A stretch of DNA of 6,452 bases from Rhodospirillales bacterium (GCA_003252195.1 QKFK01000242.1:1-6452), one strand, 5' to 3'; numbered from the stretch's first letter, positions 1 through 5,123 are shown. Made by a program: numbers and translations. Notes: generated by a model not told the origin, from the sequence alone.

Positions 1-1
1 A

Positions 2-376
2 CCAGAGTTACAGGGTCGTTTACCAACACGTGTAGAATTAAGGGCTCTTACAAGAGAAGATTTTATTCGCATCTTAACCGAACCAGAGGCTAACCTTATT
101 AAGCAATATAAAGCTTTAATGGCAACCGAAGATTTTGAAATTGACTTTACCGAAGATGCAATCGAAAAAATTGCTGATATTGCGGTGGAAATCAACCAAA
201 ATGTTGAGAATATTGGAGCAAGACGCTTGCAAACAGTAATGGAATTATTGCTTGAAGATATCGCATTTAATGCCTCTGATAGACCTGGGCAAAAAGAAAC
301 TATAAATGCTCAATTGGTGATTGATAAGGTTGAGACTTTAACAAAGAAAAGCGATTTATCTAAGTTTATTTTGTAA
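2..376 (+). CDS. hslU: HslU, ATPase subunit of the HslUV protease (C-terminal part, 5' end outside window)
   Basis: HslU is the AAA+ unfoldase that feeds substrates to the HslV peptidase in the cytoplasm. The frame is open from base 2, so the gene begins before the window; about 124 residues are visible. The start of the fragment (PELQGRLPTRVEL, then LTREDFIRILTEPE) matches the end of the HslU AAA+ core. ENIGARRLQTVME is the sensor-2 segment of the C-terminal lid domain, with the GARR arginines. The protein ends in DLSKFIL, equivalent to the DLSRFIL tail of E. coli HslU, which docks into HslV to activate it. The C-terminus is therefore intact. The ATG at 119 is only an internal methionine. 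hslV would be expected upstream. The stop codon overlaps the ribosome binding site of the next gene. Confidence 0.97.
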   Translation, partial: PELQGRLPTRVELRALTREDFIRILTEPEANLIKQYKALMATEDFEIDFTEDAIEKIADIAVEINQNVENIGARRLQTVMELLLEDIAFNASDRPGQKETINAQLVIDKVETLTKKSDLSKFIL

Positions 377-388
377 GGAACAAATAAA

Positions 389-703
389 ATGACCCGTGTA
401 GAAAAAGCTATAGAGCTTCACAAGACAGAGCATAATTGTTCACTAGCAATTGCCAAAGCATTTGATGCTTCTGATGAAATTATTCAAGAAACAGCTACTT
501 GCAATGGCGGTCGCGCTGAAGGTGGATTATGTGGTGCTTTATATGCTGGTGCAAAAATGGTTAAAACAGAGGAAGAAAAAACGGCTCTTAAAAATCATTT
601 TATCGAAAAAGCAAAATTTGAAACATGTAGAGACATCAGAAAAAACAAGGTTATTCCTTGCTCTGAATGTGTTAAAACTGTGGCGGAATTTTTAGATAAG
701 TAA
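389..703 (+). CDS. C_GCAxxG_C_C-type putative redox-active protein
   Basis: This 104-residue protein has no signal peptide or membrane segment and six cysteines (17, 38, 48, 80, 91, 94). The pattern fits the C_GCAxxG_C_C family (TIGR01909/PF09719): NCSLAIAKAF at 16-25 matches the first-Cys helix, GGLCGALYAG at 45-54 the central CGAxxG motif, FETCRDIR the third Cys, and a C-terminal Cys follows (PCSEC). The family is described as probably redox-active or metal-binding; the reaction is unknown. Oddities: the central motif reads CGALYAG, with Ala where the family Gly is expected and Gly one residue later; the length is shorter than the roughly 140 residues usual for the family; the C-terminus carries a CxxC (91-94). 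It starts 12 nt after hslU with AAGGAA (375-380) as ribosome binding site, so it is probably co-transcribed. A terminator follows at 788-816. Confidence 0.8.
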   Translation: MTRVEKAIELHKTEHNCSLAIAKAFDASDEIIQETATCNGGRAEGGLCGALYAGAKMVKTEEEKTALKNHFIEKAKFETCRDIRKNKVIPCSECVKTVAEFLDK

Positions 704-787
704 TGACTTGCATAAAAAACCAATCATGTTTTAGAACATAAAAAATATTTCTATGTGCTTATCAAGCATCACACACTATCATTAAGT

Positions 788-816
788 AAAAAGCGGAGAT
801 TTATACTCCGCTTTTT
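788..816. terminator. Bidirectional rho-independent terminator
   Basis: An 11-bp perfect stem (788-798 with 806-816; core AAGCGGAG / CTCCGCTT) closes a 7-nt loop. Runs of A on the left and T on the right give a U-tract in both directions. It lies between two convergent transcription units, the hslU operon on the plus strand and the paralogue operon ending at 830 on the minus strand, and can end both. Confidence 0.88.
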
Positions 817-829
817 TAATAGTGGCAAA

Positions 830-1681
830 CTATGGTTGTGGGGGGGCTGTTTGAGCTGCCCGAGATGACATTTCTTTTATACTATCTCTTCTTTCTCTTT
901 TTATATCATCATATGCATTTTTTTTACTATCCATATACATAGTTTTCTGCATTTTCCCTTGCGCCATTTTAGAGTTGTCTCCAGCTAAAGCATCAAAGAA
1001 ATCAGTTAGACACATCTCTCCATCGCTATACCCTCTAAGAGCAAAGCTATCTTTTTTTACTAAATCATAATGGCAAGAAAGGCATCTTTGCTCAAAGTCT
1101 AGCAAACTCAAGCAATCAAAAAATGCTTTTGGATATTTATCTACGCTCTTCCCAAAAAAAGAACGCTGGTTGTTTAAGAACCTTGCTTTTTGTTCGTCCG
1201 TTAAATACAAAGGTTCTCTAACGCATCTTTTGGGGTTGTAGCTCTTTTTATCCATAAGCGTTACACGTTTTTTTGCGGCCTTACTTCTAACTTCTTTTAG
1301 CAAATATAACCATCGAATATTTGATAGTCTGTTTGTTAATAGATTATCTATTCTGTCATCAAATTCTTTTTTTAACTTTTTAACAGCCGTTTCTTTATAA
1401 TTTTCATCTATGCTTGATATTTCATCATCTGTATAAGGTATGTATATAGGCGTGTATTTAATAGCCTCTGAACGGTATATTTTAATAAATTTATTACAAT
1501 ATTTATTAAAGTCTTTTGCATATTCATCTTTATCTAAATCTGCTTTTAACTCTGGCCTATAAGGAAATTTCTTTTCTATAGAGCTTCTTGTATCTTCGCT
1601 CTTTAATGGCTCAGCATGTAGCTCGCGAAAAGATCCTAATAAAAATAATGTTATTATAAGCATTTTAATAATATTCTTCAT
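830..1681 (-). CDS. Exported Cys-rich CxxCH protein, paralogue 1 (unknown family)
   Basis: I do not recognise this 283-residue protein. Residues 1-23 form a Sec signal peptide (hydrophobic IIKMLIITLFLLGSF, likely cleavage at LHA|EP), so it should be periplasmic or secreted. Two modules are shared with its neighbours. The N-terminal one has FPYR and YxKxFxxYCxxFIK (Cys62). The C-terminal one spans 143-224 with MDKK, YNPKRC, EPLYLTDEQKARFLNN, FEQRCLSCHYDLV and SDGEMC. Cysteines are at 62, 153, 190, 200, 203 and 224. CLSCH (200-204) is a perfect CxxCH, compatible with covalent c-type haem in an exported protein; Met223 could be a ligand, but disulfides or zinc are possible. The tail from about 235 is charged and unique. 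Its ATG overlaps the stop of paralogue 2 (ATGA, 1678-1681), implying translational coupling; the ribosome binding site AGAGGTG lies at 1686-1692. It is the last gene of the operon. Confidence 0.8.
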   Translation of the reverse strand: MKNIIKMLIITLFLLGSFRELHAEPLKSEDTRSSIEKKFPYRPELKADLDKDEYAKDFNKYCNKFIKIYRSEAIKYTPIYIPYTDDEISSIDENYKETAVKKLKKEFDDRIDNLLTNRLSNIRWLYLLKEVRSKAAKKRVTLMDKKSYNPKRCVREPLYLTDEQKARFLNNQRSFFGKSVDKYPKAFFDCLSLLDFEQRCLSCHYDLVKKDSFALRGYSDGEMCLTDFFDALAGDNSKMAQGKMQKTMYMDSKKNAYDDIKRERRDSIKEMSSRAAQTAPPQP

Positions 1682-2538
1682 TTTTCACCTCTAGGTACAT
1701 CTCTACACTCTCCATCGCTAAAAGCACTACATGGCAAGTCCCTTATAGTATCTTTTCTCCGTCTAATAGTATCTTCGTATGTGCTCTTTTTTAAATCATT
1801 AAGGAGTTTTCTATTTGTTTTTCCTCTATGTGGTTCAAAAATATCAAACGGGCACATTTCTCCATCACTTAAACTTCTAAGAGCAAAACTATCTTGTTTC
1901 ACTAAATCATAATGGCAAGAAAGACATCTTTGCTCAAAATCTAATAGGCTTAAACAATCTATAAATATCTTTGGAGTTTTTATTAATTGATCTCCAAAAT
2001 ACGGGCGCTCATTATTTAAAAATCTTGCTTTCTGCTCATCGGTTAAATACAAGGGTTCTTTTACGCATCTTTTAGGATTATAATTCTTTTTATCCATAAG
2101 CCTTACGCGCTCTTTCATTTTCTTATCTGACTTACGCACGTCTTTTGATAAATATACCCAATCTAAAAATACATACCTCAGAGATAAAATACCGTTTATC
2201 CCTCGTTCATACTCGCGTTTTATGAATGATTTTGCTTCTTCTTTTTCACTATCTTTTAGAGGAGCTAATTCTTTGTCTGTATATGGCTTATAGACAGGTG
2301 TATATTTAATAGCTTGTGAGCTATAGTTTTTAATAAATTTATCGCAGTAATCATCAAAGTCTTTTTTATAAACGTCTTTATCTAAATCTGCTTTTAACTC
2401 TGATCTATAAGGAAATTTCTTTTCTATAGAGTTTCTTGTGTCTTCGCTCTTTAATGGCTCCGCTTGAAGCTCGCTAAAAGATCCAAGCATTAAAAATGTA
2501 GTTATAATAAATAATTTGATAAACTCATCTACTTTCAT
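1678..2538 (-). CDS. Exported Cys-rich CxxCH protein, paralogue 2 (unknown family)
   Basis: This 286-residue protein is the closest relative of the gene downstream. After the signal peptide (1-26, likely cleavage LQA|EP), only 3 of 31 residues differ over the first mature stretch, and 3 of 36 differ from DCLSLL to SDGEMC. The six family cysteines are at 65, 158, 195, 205, 208 and 229, with CLSCH at 205-209. The middle (about 90-140) is much more divergent, which suggests duplication followed by selection on the Cys core. The C-terminus adds two cysteines (270, 278) in CSAFSDGEC, a short echo of the SDGEMC motif. The start is supported by AAGGAA (2547-2552), 8 nt upstream. It follows the preceding fragment after 18 nt and overlaps the next gene by 4 nt, so it is in the middle of one transcript. 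Its role is unknown; periplasmic redox or electron transfer is an inference from CxxCH only. Confidence 0.8.
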   Translation of the reverse strand: MKVDEFIKLFIITTFLMLGSFSELQAEPLKSEDTRNSIEKKFPYRSELKADLDKDVYKKDFDDYCDKFIKNYSSQAIKYTPVYKPYTDKELAPLKDSEKEEAKSFIKREYERGINGILSLRYVFLDWVYLSKDVRKSDKKMKERVRLMDKKNYNPKRCVKEPLYLTDEQKARFLNNERPYFGDQLIKTPKIFIDCLSLLDFEQRCLSCHYDLVKQDSFALRSLSDGEMCPFDIFEPHRGKTNRKLLNDLKKSTYEDTIRRRKDTIRDLPCSAFSDGECRDVPRGEK

Positions 2539-2556
2539 AACACTTTTCCTTTTGAC

Positions 2557-3396
2557 CTACTGCATAAATGCTTCCCGCTTATGCTCATAAATTTCATATA
2601 CATCTACTTTTAATTTACTAAAATCTTCTTGAGCTCCCTTCGCCAAACCATCTTGATAATCATCAAGAATATTAAAAAGACACATTTCTCCGTCACTATA
2701 ATCTCTGGTTATAAAACTGTCTTTTTCGACTAAATCATAGTGACAAGAAAGGCATCTCTGCTCAAAATCAAAAAACTCCAAGCAGGTTAGCAATCTATCT
2801 GTTTCTTTAGATGTTAAATCACCAAAATAGGGCTTTTCATTATTTAAAAATTTAGTGATTTGCTCTTCTTCTAAAAACAACGGCTCTATTGAACATTTTT
2901 CAGGATTATAGTATTTTTTATCCATTAACTGAATACGCTCTGCTGTTTTTTTCATTGCGTATGACATAGTGCCAACCTTACGATTCACATCACTTTTAAA
3001 ATGGTTGTCTATGTCGCTTCTTAACTCGTGGAATAGATAAATCCATGATAAACTTTCTCCTCTATAGTATGTCATGGATATTTTGAAATCATCTATATTA
3101 TCCCGTTGTTTCTTTTTTGCCATACCAACACTATTTAACTTAACATTCTTTAGCTCTTCATCTGAGTAGGTTGATGTTTTTGGTGTGTTTGCAATTAAAT
3201 CATTTTGATAGTGTTTAATAAATCTATTGCAATATTTATCGAATTTTTTTTGATATTTTTCTTTATCATAATTATTTTTATCAAACGGCACTTTAGGAAA
3301 GTTATTTCTCATAGATTCTACTTTTAAATCTATTGGTTTCTCATAGATTCTACTTTTAAATCTATTGGCGGGAGGTTTATCACCGCTGGTATACAT
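2557..3396 (-). CDS. CxxCH-domain protein, paralogue 3: C-terminal part of a gene split by a 32-bp duplication
   Basis: The family domain is complete here. It has FPKVPF, YQKKFDKYCNRFIK, MDKKYYNPEKC, EPLFLEEEQITKFLNN, FEQRCLSCHYDLV and SDGEMC, with cysteines at 56, 168, 205, 215, 218 and 239 in the same spacing as paralogues 1 and 2 from the second Cys on. Relative to them it has an insertion of about 20 residues between the first and second Cys. No signal peptide is present. The first roughly 20 residues, from the ATG at 3396, are an out-of-frame reading of the upstream ORF and look unnatural; a later ATG at 3310-3312 has no good ribosome binding site. Homology begins inside the 32-bp tandem repeat (3305-3368). 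Deleting one copy fuses this frame to the signal-peptide ORF at 3330-3923 as one 444-residue protein. As it stands, the domain would probably not be exported, so this is a pseudogene fragment, a switched-off state or a sequence error. Confidence 0.6.
   Translation of the reverse strand: MYTSGDKPPANRFKSRIYEKPIDLKVESMRNNFPKVPFDKNNYDKEKYQKKFDKYCNRFIKHYQNDLIANTPKTSTYSDEELKNVKLNSVGMAKKKQRDNIDDFKISMTYYRGESLSWIYLFHELRSDIDNHFKSDVNRKVGTMSYAMKKTAERIQLMDKKYYNPEKCSIEPLFLEEEQITKFLNNEKPYFGDLTSKETDRLLTCLEFFDFEQRCLSCHYDLVEKDSFITRDYSDGEMCLFNILDDYQDGLAKGAQEDFSKLKVDVYEIYEHKREAFMQ
3305..3368. repeat. Perfect 32-bp tandem duplication causing a frameshift
   Basis: Bases 3305-3336 and 3337-3368 are identical and directly adjacent. 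On the minus strand each copy encodes IDLKVESMR within the join between two ORFs. Because 32 is not a multiple of 3, the second copy shifts the frame and brings in a TAG stop (3330-3332). The span 2557-3923 is 1367 nt; minus 32 it is 1335 nt, or 445 codons including the stop, with no internal stop in the joined frame. One or four copies would be in frame; two or three would not. Confidence 0.93.
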
Positions 3397-3923
3397 GGCT
3401 TTTTATCAGCGCTGTTCTTTGATGCTTCGTCAATATTAGTATTGTCACTAGAATTGTTATTGGTACTAGCATCTTTCTCATTGCAATAAATGTTTTTTTC
3501 TAGTCCTGTTTTTTTACATGGTTTTTTATCCATATTACGTCTGGTTGATTTATCCGTATCCTTACATAAATCTTTTTTTTCTGAACCGACATCTTTACAT
3601 AACTTCTTATCAACATTTTTGTTTGATGCTATGTTAGCGTCATCACAAATATTGTTATTTTCGGTAGTTGATTGGGTTTCTTTTTTTGACTTTTGTCTCT
3701 GCTGCATTTGCTCAGCTAAATAAACGTTATAGCTAGGCATTTGCCATCTATCTTTACCTTGCTTGGCAGGCTTAACATTGGCATATTTAGGTGTTTGCCT
3801 CTGTTTAGTTTGCTCAGCATATTTACTATTATGGCTAGATGTTTGTTTATTCTGCAATTGCTCAGCATGTGCAATATTTGAACTTAATATTACCAATAAA
3901 AACAATAACAATGTGTTTTTCAT
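3330..3923 (-). CDS. Exported repeat-rich N-terminal part of the split CxxCH paralogue 3
   Basis: This is a 197-residue ORF. Residues 1-20 are a clear signal peptide (MKNTLLLFLLVILSSNIAHA|EQ). Residues 21-80 are Gln/Lys-rich, with AEQ-x-x-QRQ seen twice (37-43 and 70-76) and a related AEQLQNKQ at 20-27. Residues about 101-180 are Asn/Lys/Cys-rich with an imperfect 27-residue repeat: DKKxCK at 105-110 and 132-137, the second Cys of each unit at 120 and 147, and a third DKKPC at 173-177. There are six cysteines. The ORF stops at a TAG created where the second copy of the 32-bp tandem repeat begins; its last residues (PPIDLKVESMRN) continue naturally into the 2557-3396 frame if one copy is removed. 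It is therefore read as the N-terminus of a 444-residue protein: signal peptide, repeat linker, CxxCH domain. AAGGGGG (3928-3934) is the ribosome binding site. It is the first gene of the operon. Its function is unknown. Confidence 0.65.
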   Translation of the reverse strand: MKNTLLLFLLVILSSNIAHAEQLQNKQTSSHNSKYAEQTKQRQTPKYANVKPAKQGKDRWQMPSYNVYLAEQMQQRQKSKKETQSTTENNNICDDANIASNKNVDKKLCKDVGSEKKDLCKDTDKSTRRNMDKKPCKKTGLEKNIYCNEKDASTNNNSSDNTNIDEASKNSADKKPCIPAVINLPPIDLKVESMRNQ

Positions 3924-3936
3924 ACAGCCCCCTTAC

Positions 3937-3950
3937 TTATGTTCACATAA
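3937..3950. promoter_or_regulatory. Inverted repeat in the paralogue operon leader (possible operator)
   Basis: TTATGTTCACATAA is a perfect 6+6 inverted repeat with a 2-nt centre. It lies 14 nt upstream of the first gene's start codon and next to its ribosome binding site. It could be a regulator site or a small leader hairpin. In AT-rich DNA such a palindrome can occur by chance. Confidence 0.25.
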
Positions 3951-3960
3951 ATAAGCATAC

Positions 3961-3966
3961 ACTATA
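3961..3966 (-). promoter_or_regulatory. Possible -10 element of the paralogue operon
   Basis: On the minus strand this reads TATAGT, about 38 nt upstream of the start codon at 3923. No convincing -35 hexamer is found at normal spacing (TTTAAA at 3982-3987 is only 15 nt away). A promoter must lie between the terminator at 4020-4040 and the gene, and this is the best -10 candidate seen. Confidence 0.25.
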
Positions 3967-4019
3967 AATAAGGAGCTTTTGTTTAAACATTTGTTATAAT
4001 TAATAAAGCACATAAAAAT

Positions 4020-4040
4020 AAAACCCTGTAATAGGGTTTT
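4020..4040 (-). terminator. Rho-independent terminator of the 76-aa gene
   Basis: An 8-bp stem (4020-4027 with 4033-4040, AAAACCCT / AGGGTTTT) closes a 5-nt loop. On the minus strand it is followed by a T-rich tract. It lies 26 nt after the stop of the small gene and insulates it from the paralogue operon downstream. Confidence 0.8.
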
Positions 4041-4066
4041 AAGTTTTGCTAGCTTTTATTTATTAA

Positions 4067-4297
4067 TCACAAGTCCTTGTAAGCCTTGATTAAAGAGGTT
4101 GTTGTTTGAGAATAAGTTTTACCAAACTCATTGCTTAAACCTCTTAAAAAGCCTTGTTTTTGTGTCATCTGACTTCTTTGTTTAACATTGTTTTCTTTAA
4201 CTTGACCATTAATAGAGTTTAAAACTCTTTTTAGGTCTTCTTCTATATTTTTAAGCTCTTCACTGCTTTGATATAGATCATGTTTATCAACTTTCAT
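4067..4297 (-). CDS. Small helical hypothetical protein (76 aa)
   Basis: I do not recognise this protein. It has no signal peptide, membrane segment or cysteine. Residues 10-37 (SSEELKNIEEDLKRVLNSI and following) are charged with leucine/isoleucine spacing typical of a coiled coil. A polar Gln-rich stretch follows (KQRSQMTQKQ), then a second amphipathic helix (FLRGLSNEF to LIKAYKDL). This suggests a helical hairpin that oligomerises or binds a partner. The start is well supported: CTCCC on the plus strand (4305-4309, GGGAG on the coding strand) is 7 nt upstream. It is a single-gene unit with its own promoter (4418-4447), a long leader with a possible hairpin, and its own terminator (4020-4040), so it is probably a real, regulated gene. 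Confidence 0.7.
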   Translation of the reverse strand: MKVDKHDLYQSSEELKNIEEDLKRVLNSINGQVKENNVKQRSQMTQKQGFLRGLSNEFGKTYSQTTTSLIKAYKDL

Positions 4298-4363
4298 ATT
4301 GTTTCTCCCAATGAGTTATAACAAAAAACCTAATACAGCTTTCCCCCGAAAAAACCATACTCA

Positions 4364-4385
4364 GCGCCTCATTCTTTATGGGCGC
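4364..4385 (-). other. Hairpin in the 5' leader of the 76-aa gene
   Basis: GCGCC (4364-4368) pairs with GGCGC (4381-4385), and CAT (4370-4372) extends the stem with ATG (4378-4380) around a one-base bulge. It is the only GC-rich patch in an AT-rich 251-nt gap and lies in the predicted leader, about 113 nt long, between promoter and ribosome binding site. It is not followed directly by a U-tract, so it is not a typical terminator. It may stabilise or control the mRNA. I match it to no known riboswitch. Confidence 0.35.
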
Positions 4386-4417
4386 ATATTGCACTATTAT
4401 TAAATTCTGTAACTTAA

Positions 4418-4447
4418 ATTATATATATAATTATATCATAATTTCAA
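4418..4447 (-). promoter_or_regulatory. Sigma-70-type promoter of the 76-aa gene
   Basis: On the minus strand, TTGAAA (4442-4447), an 18-nt spacer and a perfect TATAAT (4418-4423). The predicted start of transcription is near 4411. The spacer and flanks are very AT-rich, so overlapping alternative -10 boxes exist. The architecture equals that of the 156-aa gene's promoter. Confidence 0.55.
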
Positions 4448-4503
4448 GCTTATTGATAATAATAATTATTCTTAATTAATTTATTGGCTATTAATTTATA
4501 AAG

Positions 4504-4531
4504 AAAAACCCCTCTAATAAGAGGGGTTTTT
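4504..4531 (-). terminator. Strong rho-independent terminator of the 156-aa exported protein gene
   Basis: A 12-bp perfect stem (4504-4515 with 4520-4531) closes a 4-nt loop, with ACCCCTCT pairing to AGAGGGGT and A/T runs on either side. It begins 17 nt after the stop codon at 4549 on the minus strand. The flanking A and T runs could also make it work in the other direction. Confidence 0.9.
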
Positions 4532-4548
4532 GCAAATAATATAATGAA

Positions 4549-5019
4549 TTATTCTTCAGAAGAATCTTTCATCATGTATTTTTCTTTCATGTCTTTTCTA
4601 AAGTCACGGTTTTCTTGTTTTTGTTTTTCCCAATGTTCTTTGGTTTGGTCTTTTTTCATATCTTTAAAATTCTTAAACTCTTCTTTTTGACCTTTTCTAA
4701 ATTCTTTAGAATCTTCTTTCATACCTTTTCTGAAATCCTTCATTTTTTGCATTTTGTCTTGCATTGTTTCATCAGGATCTCCTTCTTTTAATTCTTTAAA
4801 AGCTTCTTTTTTTGAATCTCTAAAACCCTTAAATTCTTCTTTTTGTTGCTTATGAAAATCTTTAGTTTCTTTCATTTTATCTTGTTTAAATTTAACATTT
4901 TCTTGATACTGTGCTTTACCATATTGTTTTACTTGATCTTTAACACTAGCATCTTCTGCATGTGCTGAAACTGAAAATACAGTCATAAAAGCTACAGCCA
5001 TCGCAATTATTTTTTTCAT
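4549..5019 (-). CDS. Exported Lys/Glu/Phe-rich hendecad-repeat protein (156 aa)
   Basis: The protein starts with a signal peptide, MKKIIAMAVAFMTVFSVSAHA, cleaved at AHA|ED (21/22). The mature part is almost entirely charged helix. Aromatic or large residues recur every 11 positions: Y33, F44, F55, F66, L77, then after a GDPDE break (80-84) F96, F107, F118, H129, F140, with extra F63, F74 and F115 eight positions after a repeat residue. Such hendecads give long amphipathic helices or right-handed coiled coils that bind membranes or each other. There are no cysteines and no enzyme motifs. An in-frame ATG at 5055 would extend it by 12 residues, but the predicted -10 box covers that codon, while AGGAGG (5028-5033) is 8 nt before 5019 and the shorter start gives a clean signal peptide. 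It is monocistronic, with a strong promoter and terminator. It may be an abundant periplasmic or surface protein; the function is unknown. Confidence 0.82.
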   Translation of the reverse strand: MKKIIAMAVAFMTVFSVSAHAEDASVKDQVKQYGKAQYQENVKFKQDKMKETKDFHKQQKEEFKGFRDSKKEAFKELKEGDPDETMQDKMQKMKDFRKGMKEDSKEFRKGQKEEFKNFKDMKKDQTKEHWEKQKQENRDFRKDMKEKYMMKDSSEE

Positions 5020-5054
5020 ACCTTTAACCTCCTGCATAAATTGTTTAAGAGACA

Positions 5055-5084
5055 ATTATATATTATTTCATAAGTAAGTTTCAA
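5055..5084 (-). promoter_or_regulatory. Sigma-70-type promoter of the 156-aa exported protein gene
   Basis: On the minus strand, TTGAAA (5079-5084), an 18-nt spacer and TATAAT (5055-5060). Transcription should begin near 5048, leaving a leader of about 28 nt with AGGAGG. The position decides the translation start: the upstream ATG at 5053-5055 overlaps the -10 box and would not be in the mRNA. Confidence 0.65.
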
Positions 5085-5094
5085 TTAGTGAATC

Positions 5095-5123
5095 TTGCTT
5101 GAAAAGCAGATAAAAAGTATATA
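5095..5123 (+). promoter_or_regulatory. Possible promoter of the permease gene
   Basis: TTGCTT (5095-5100), a 17-nt spacer and TATATA (5118-5123) on the plus strand, about 90 nt before the permease start. A short inverted repeat, TGCTT / AAGCA, overlaps the -35 box. It lies back to back with the minus-strand promoter at 5055-5084. The match is moderate. Confidence 0.3.

Noticed and set aside
450..695. Plus-strand ORF of 81 codons inside the C_GCAxxG_C_C gene
   Set aside because: It is an out-of-frame reading of a gene with clear family motifs and its own ribosome binding site.
704..787. Small RNA or gene between the redox protein and the terminator
   Set aside because: Only short weak stems (for example 5-bp pairs around 726-739) and no ribosome binding site with an ORF; it reads as 3' untranslated sequence.
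3490..3954. Two plus-strand ORFs (3490-3723 and 3763-3954), the second Cys- and Leu-rich
   Set aside because: Both are antisense to the Lys/Gln/Asn-rich linker and signal peptide; the odd composition is the mirror of that repeat-rich sequence. No ribosome binding site or promoter was seen.
4067..4297. WXG100-type secreted effector
   Set aside because: The small helical size is suggestive, but there is no W-x-G motif and no secretion genes nearby.
4417..4432. 16-nt palindrome AATTATATATATAATT as an operator
   Set aside because: It is a simple AT alternation in very AT-rich DNA that overlaps the predicted -10 region; chance is sufficient.
5020..5055. Extended start of the 156-aa protein at 5055
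   Set aside because: The codon overlaps the predicted -10 box, and a consensus AGGAGG precedes the ATG at 5019, which begins a standard signal peptide.
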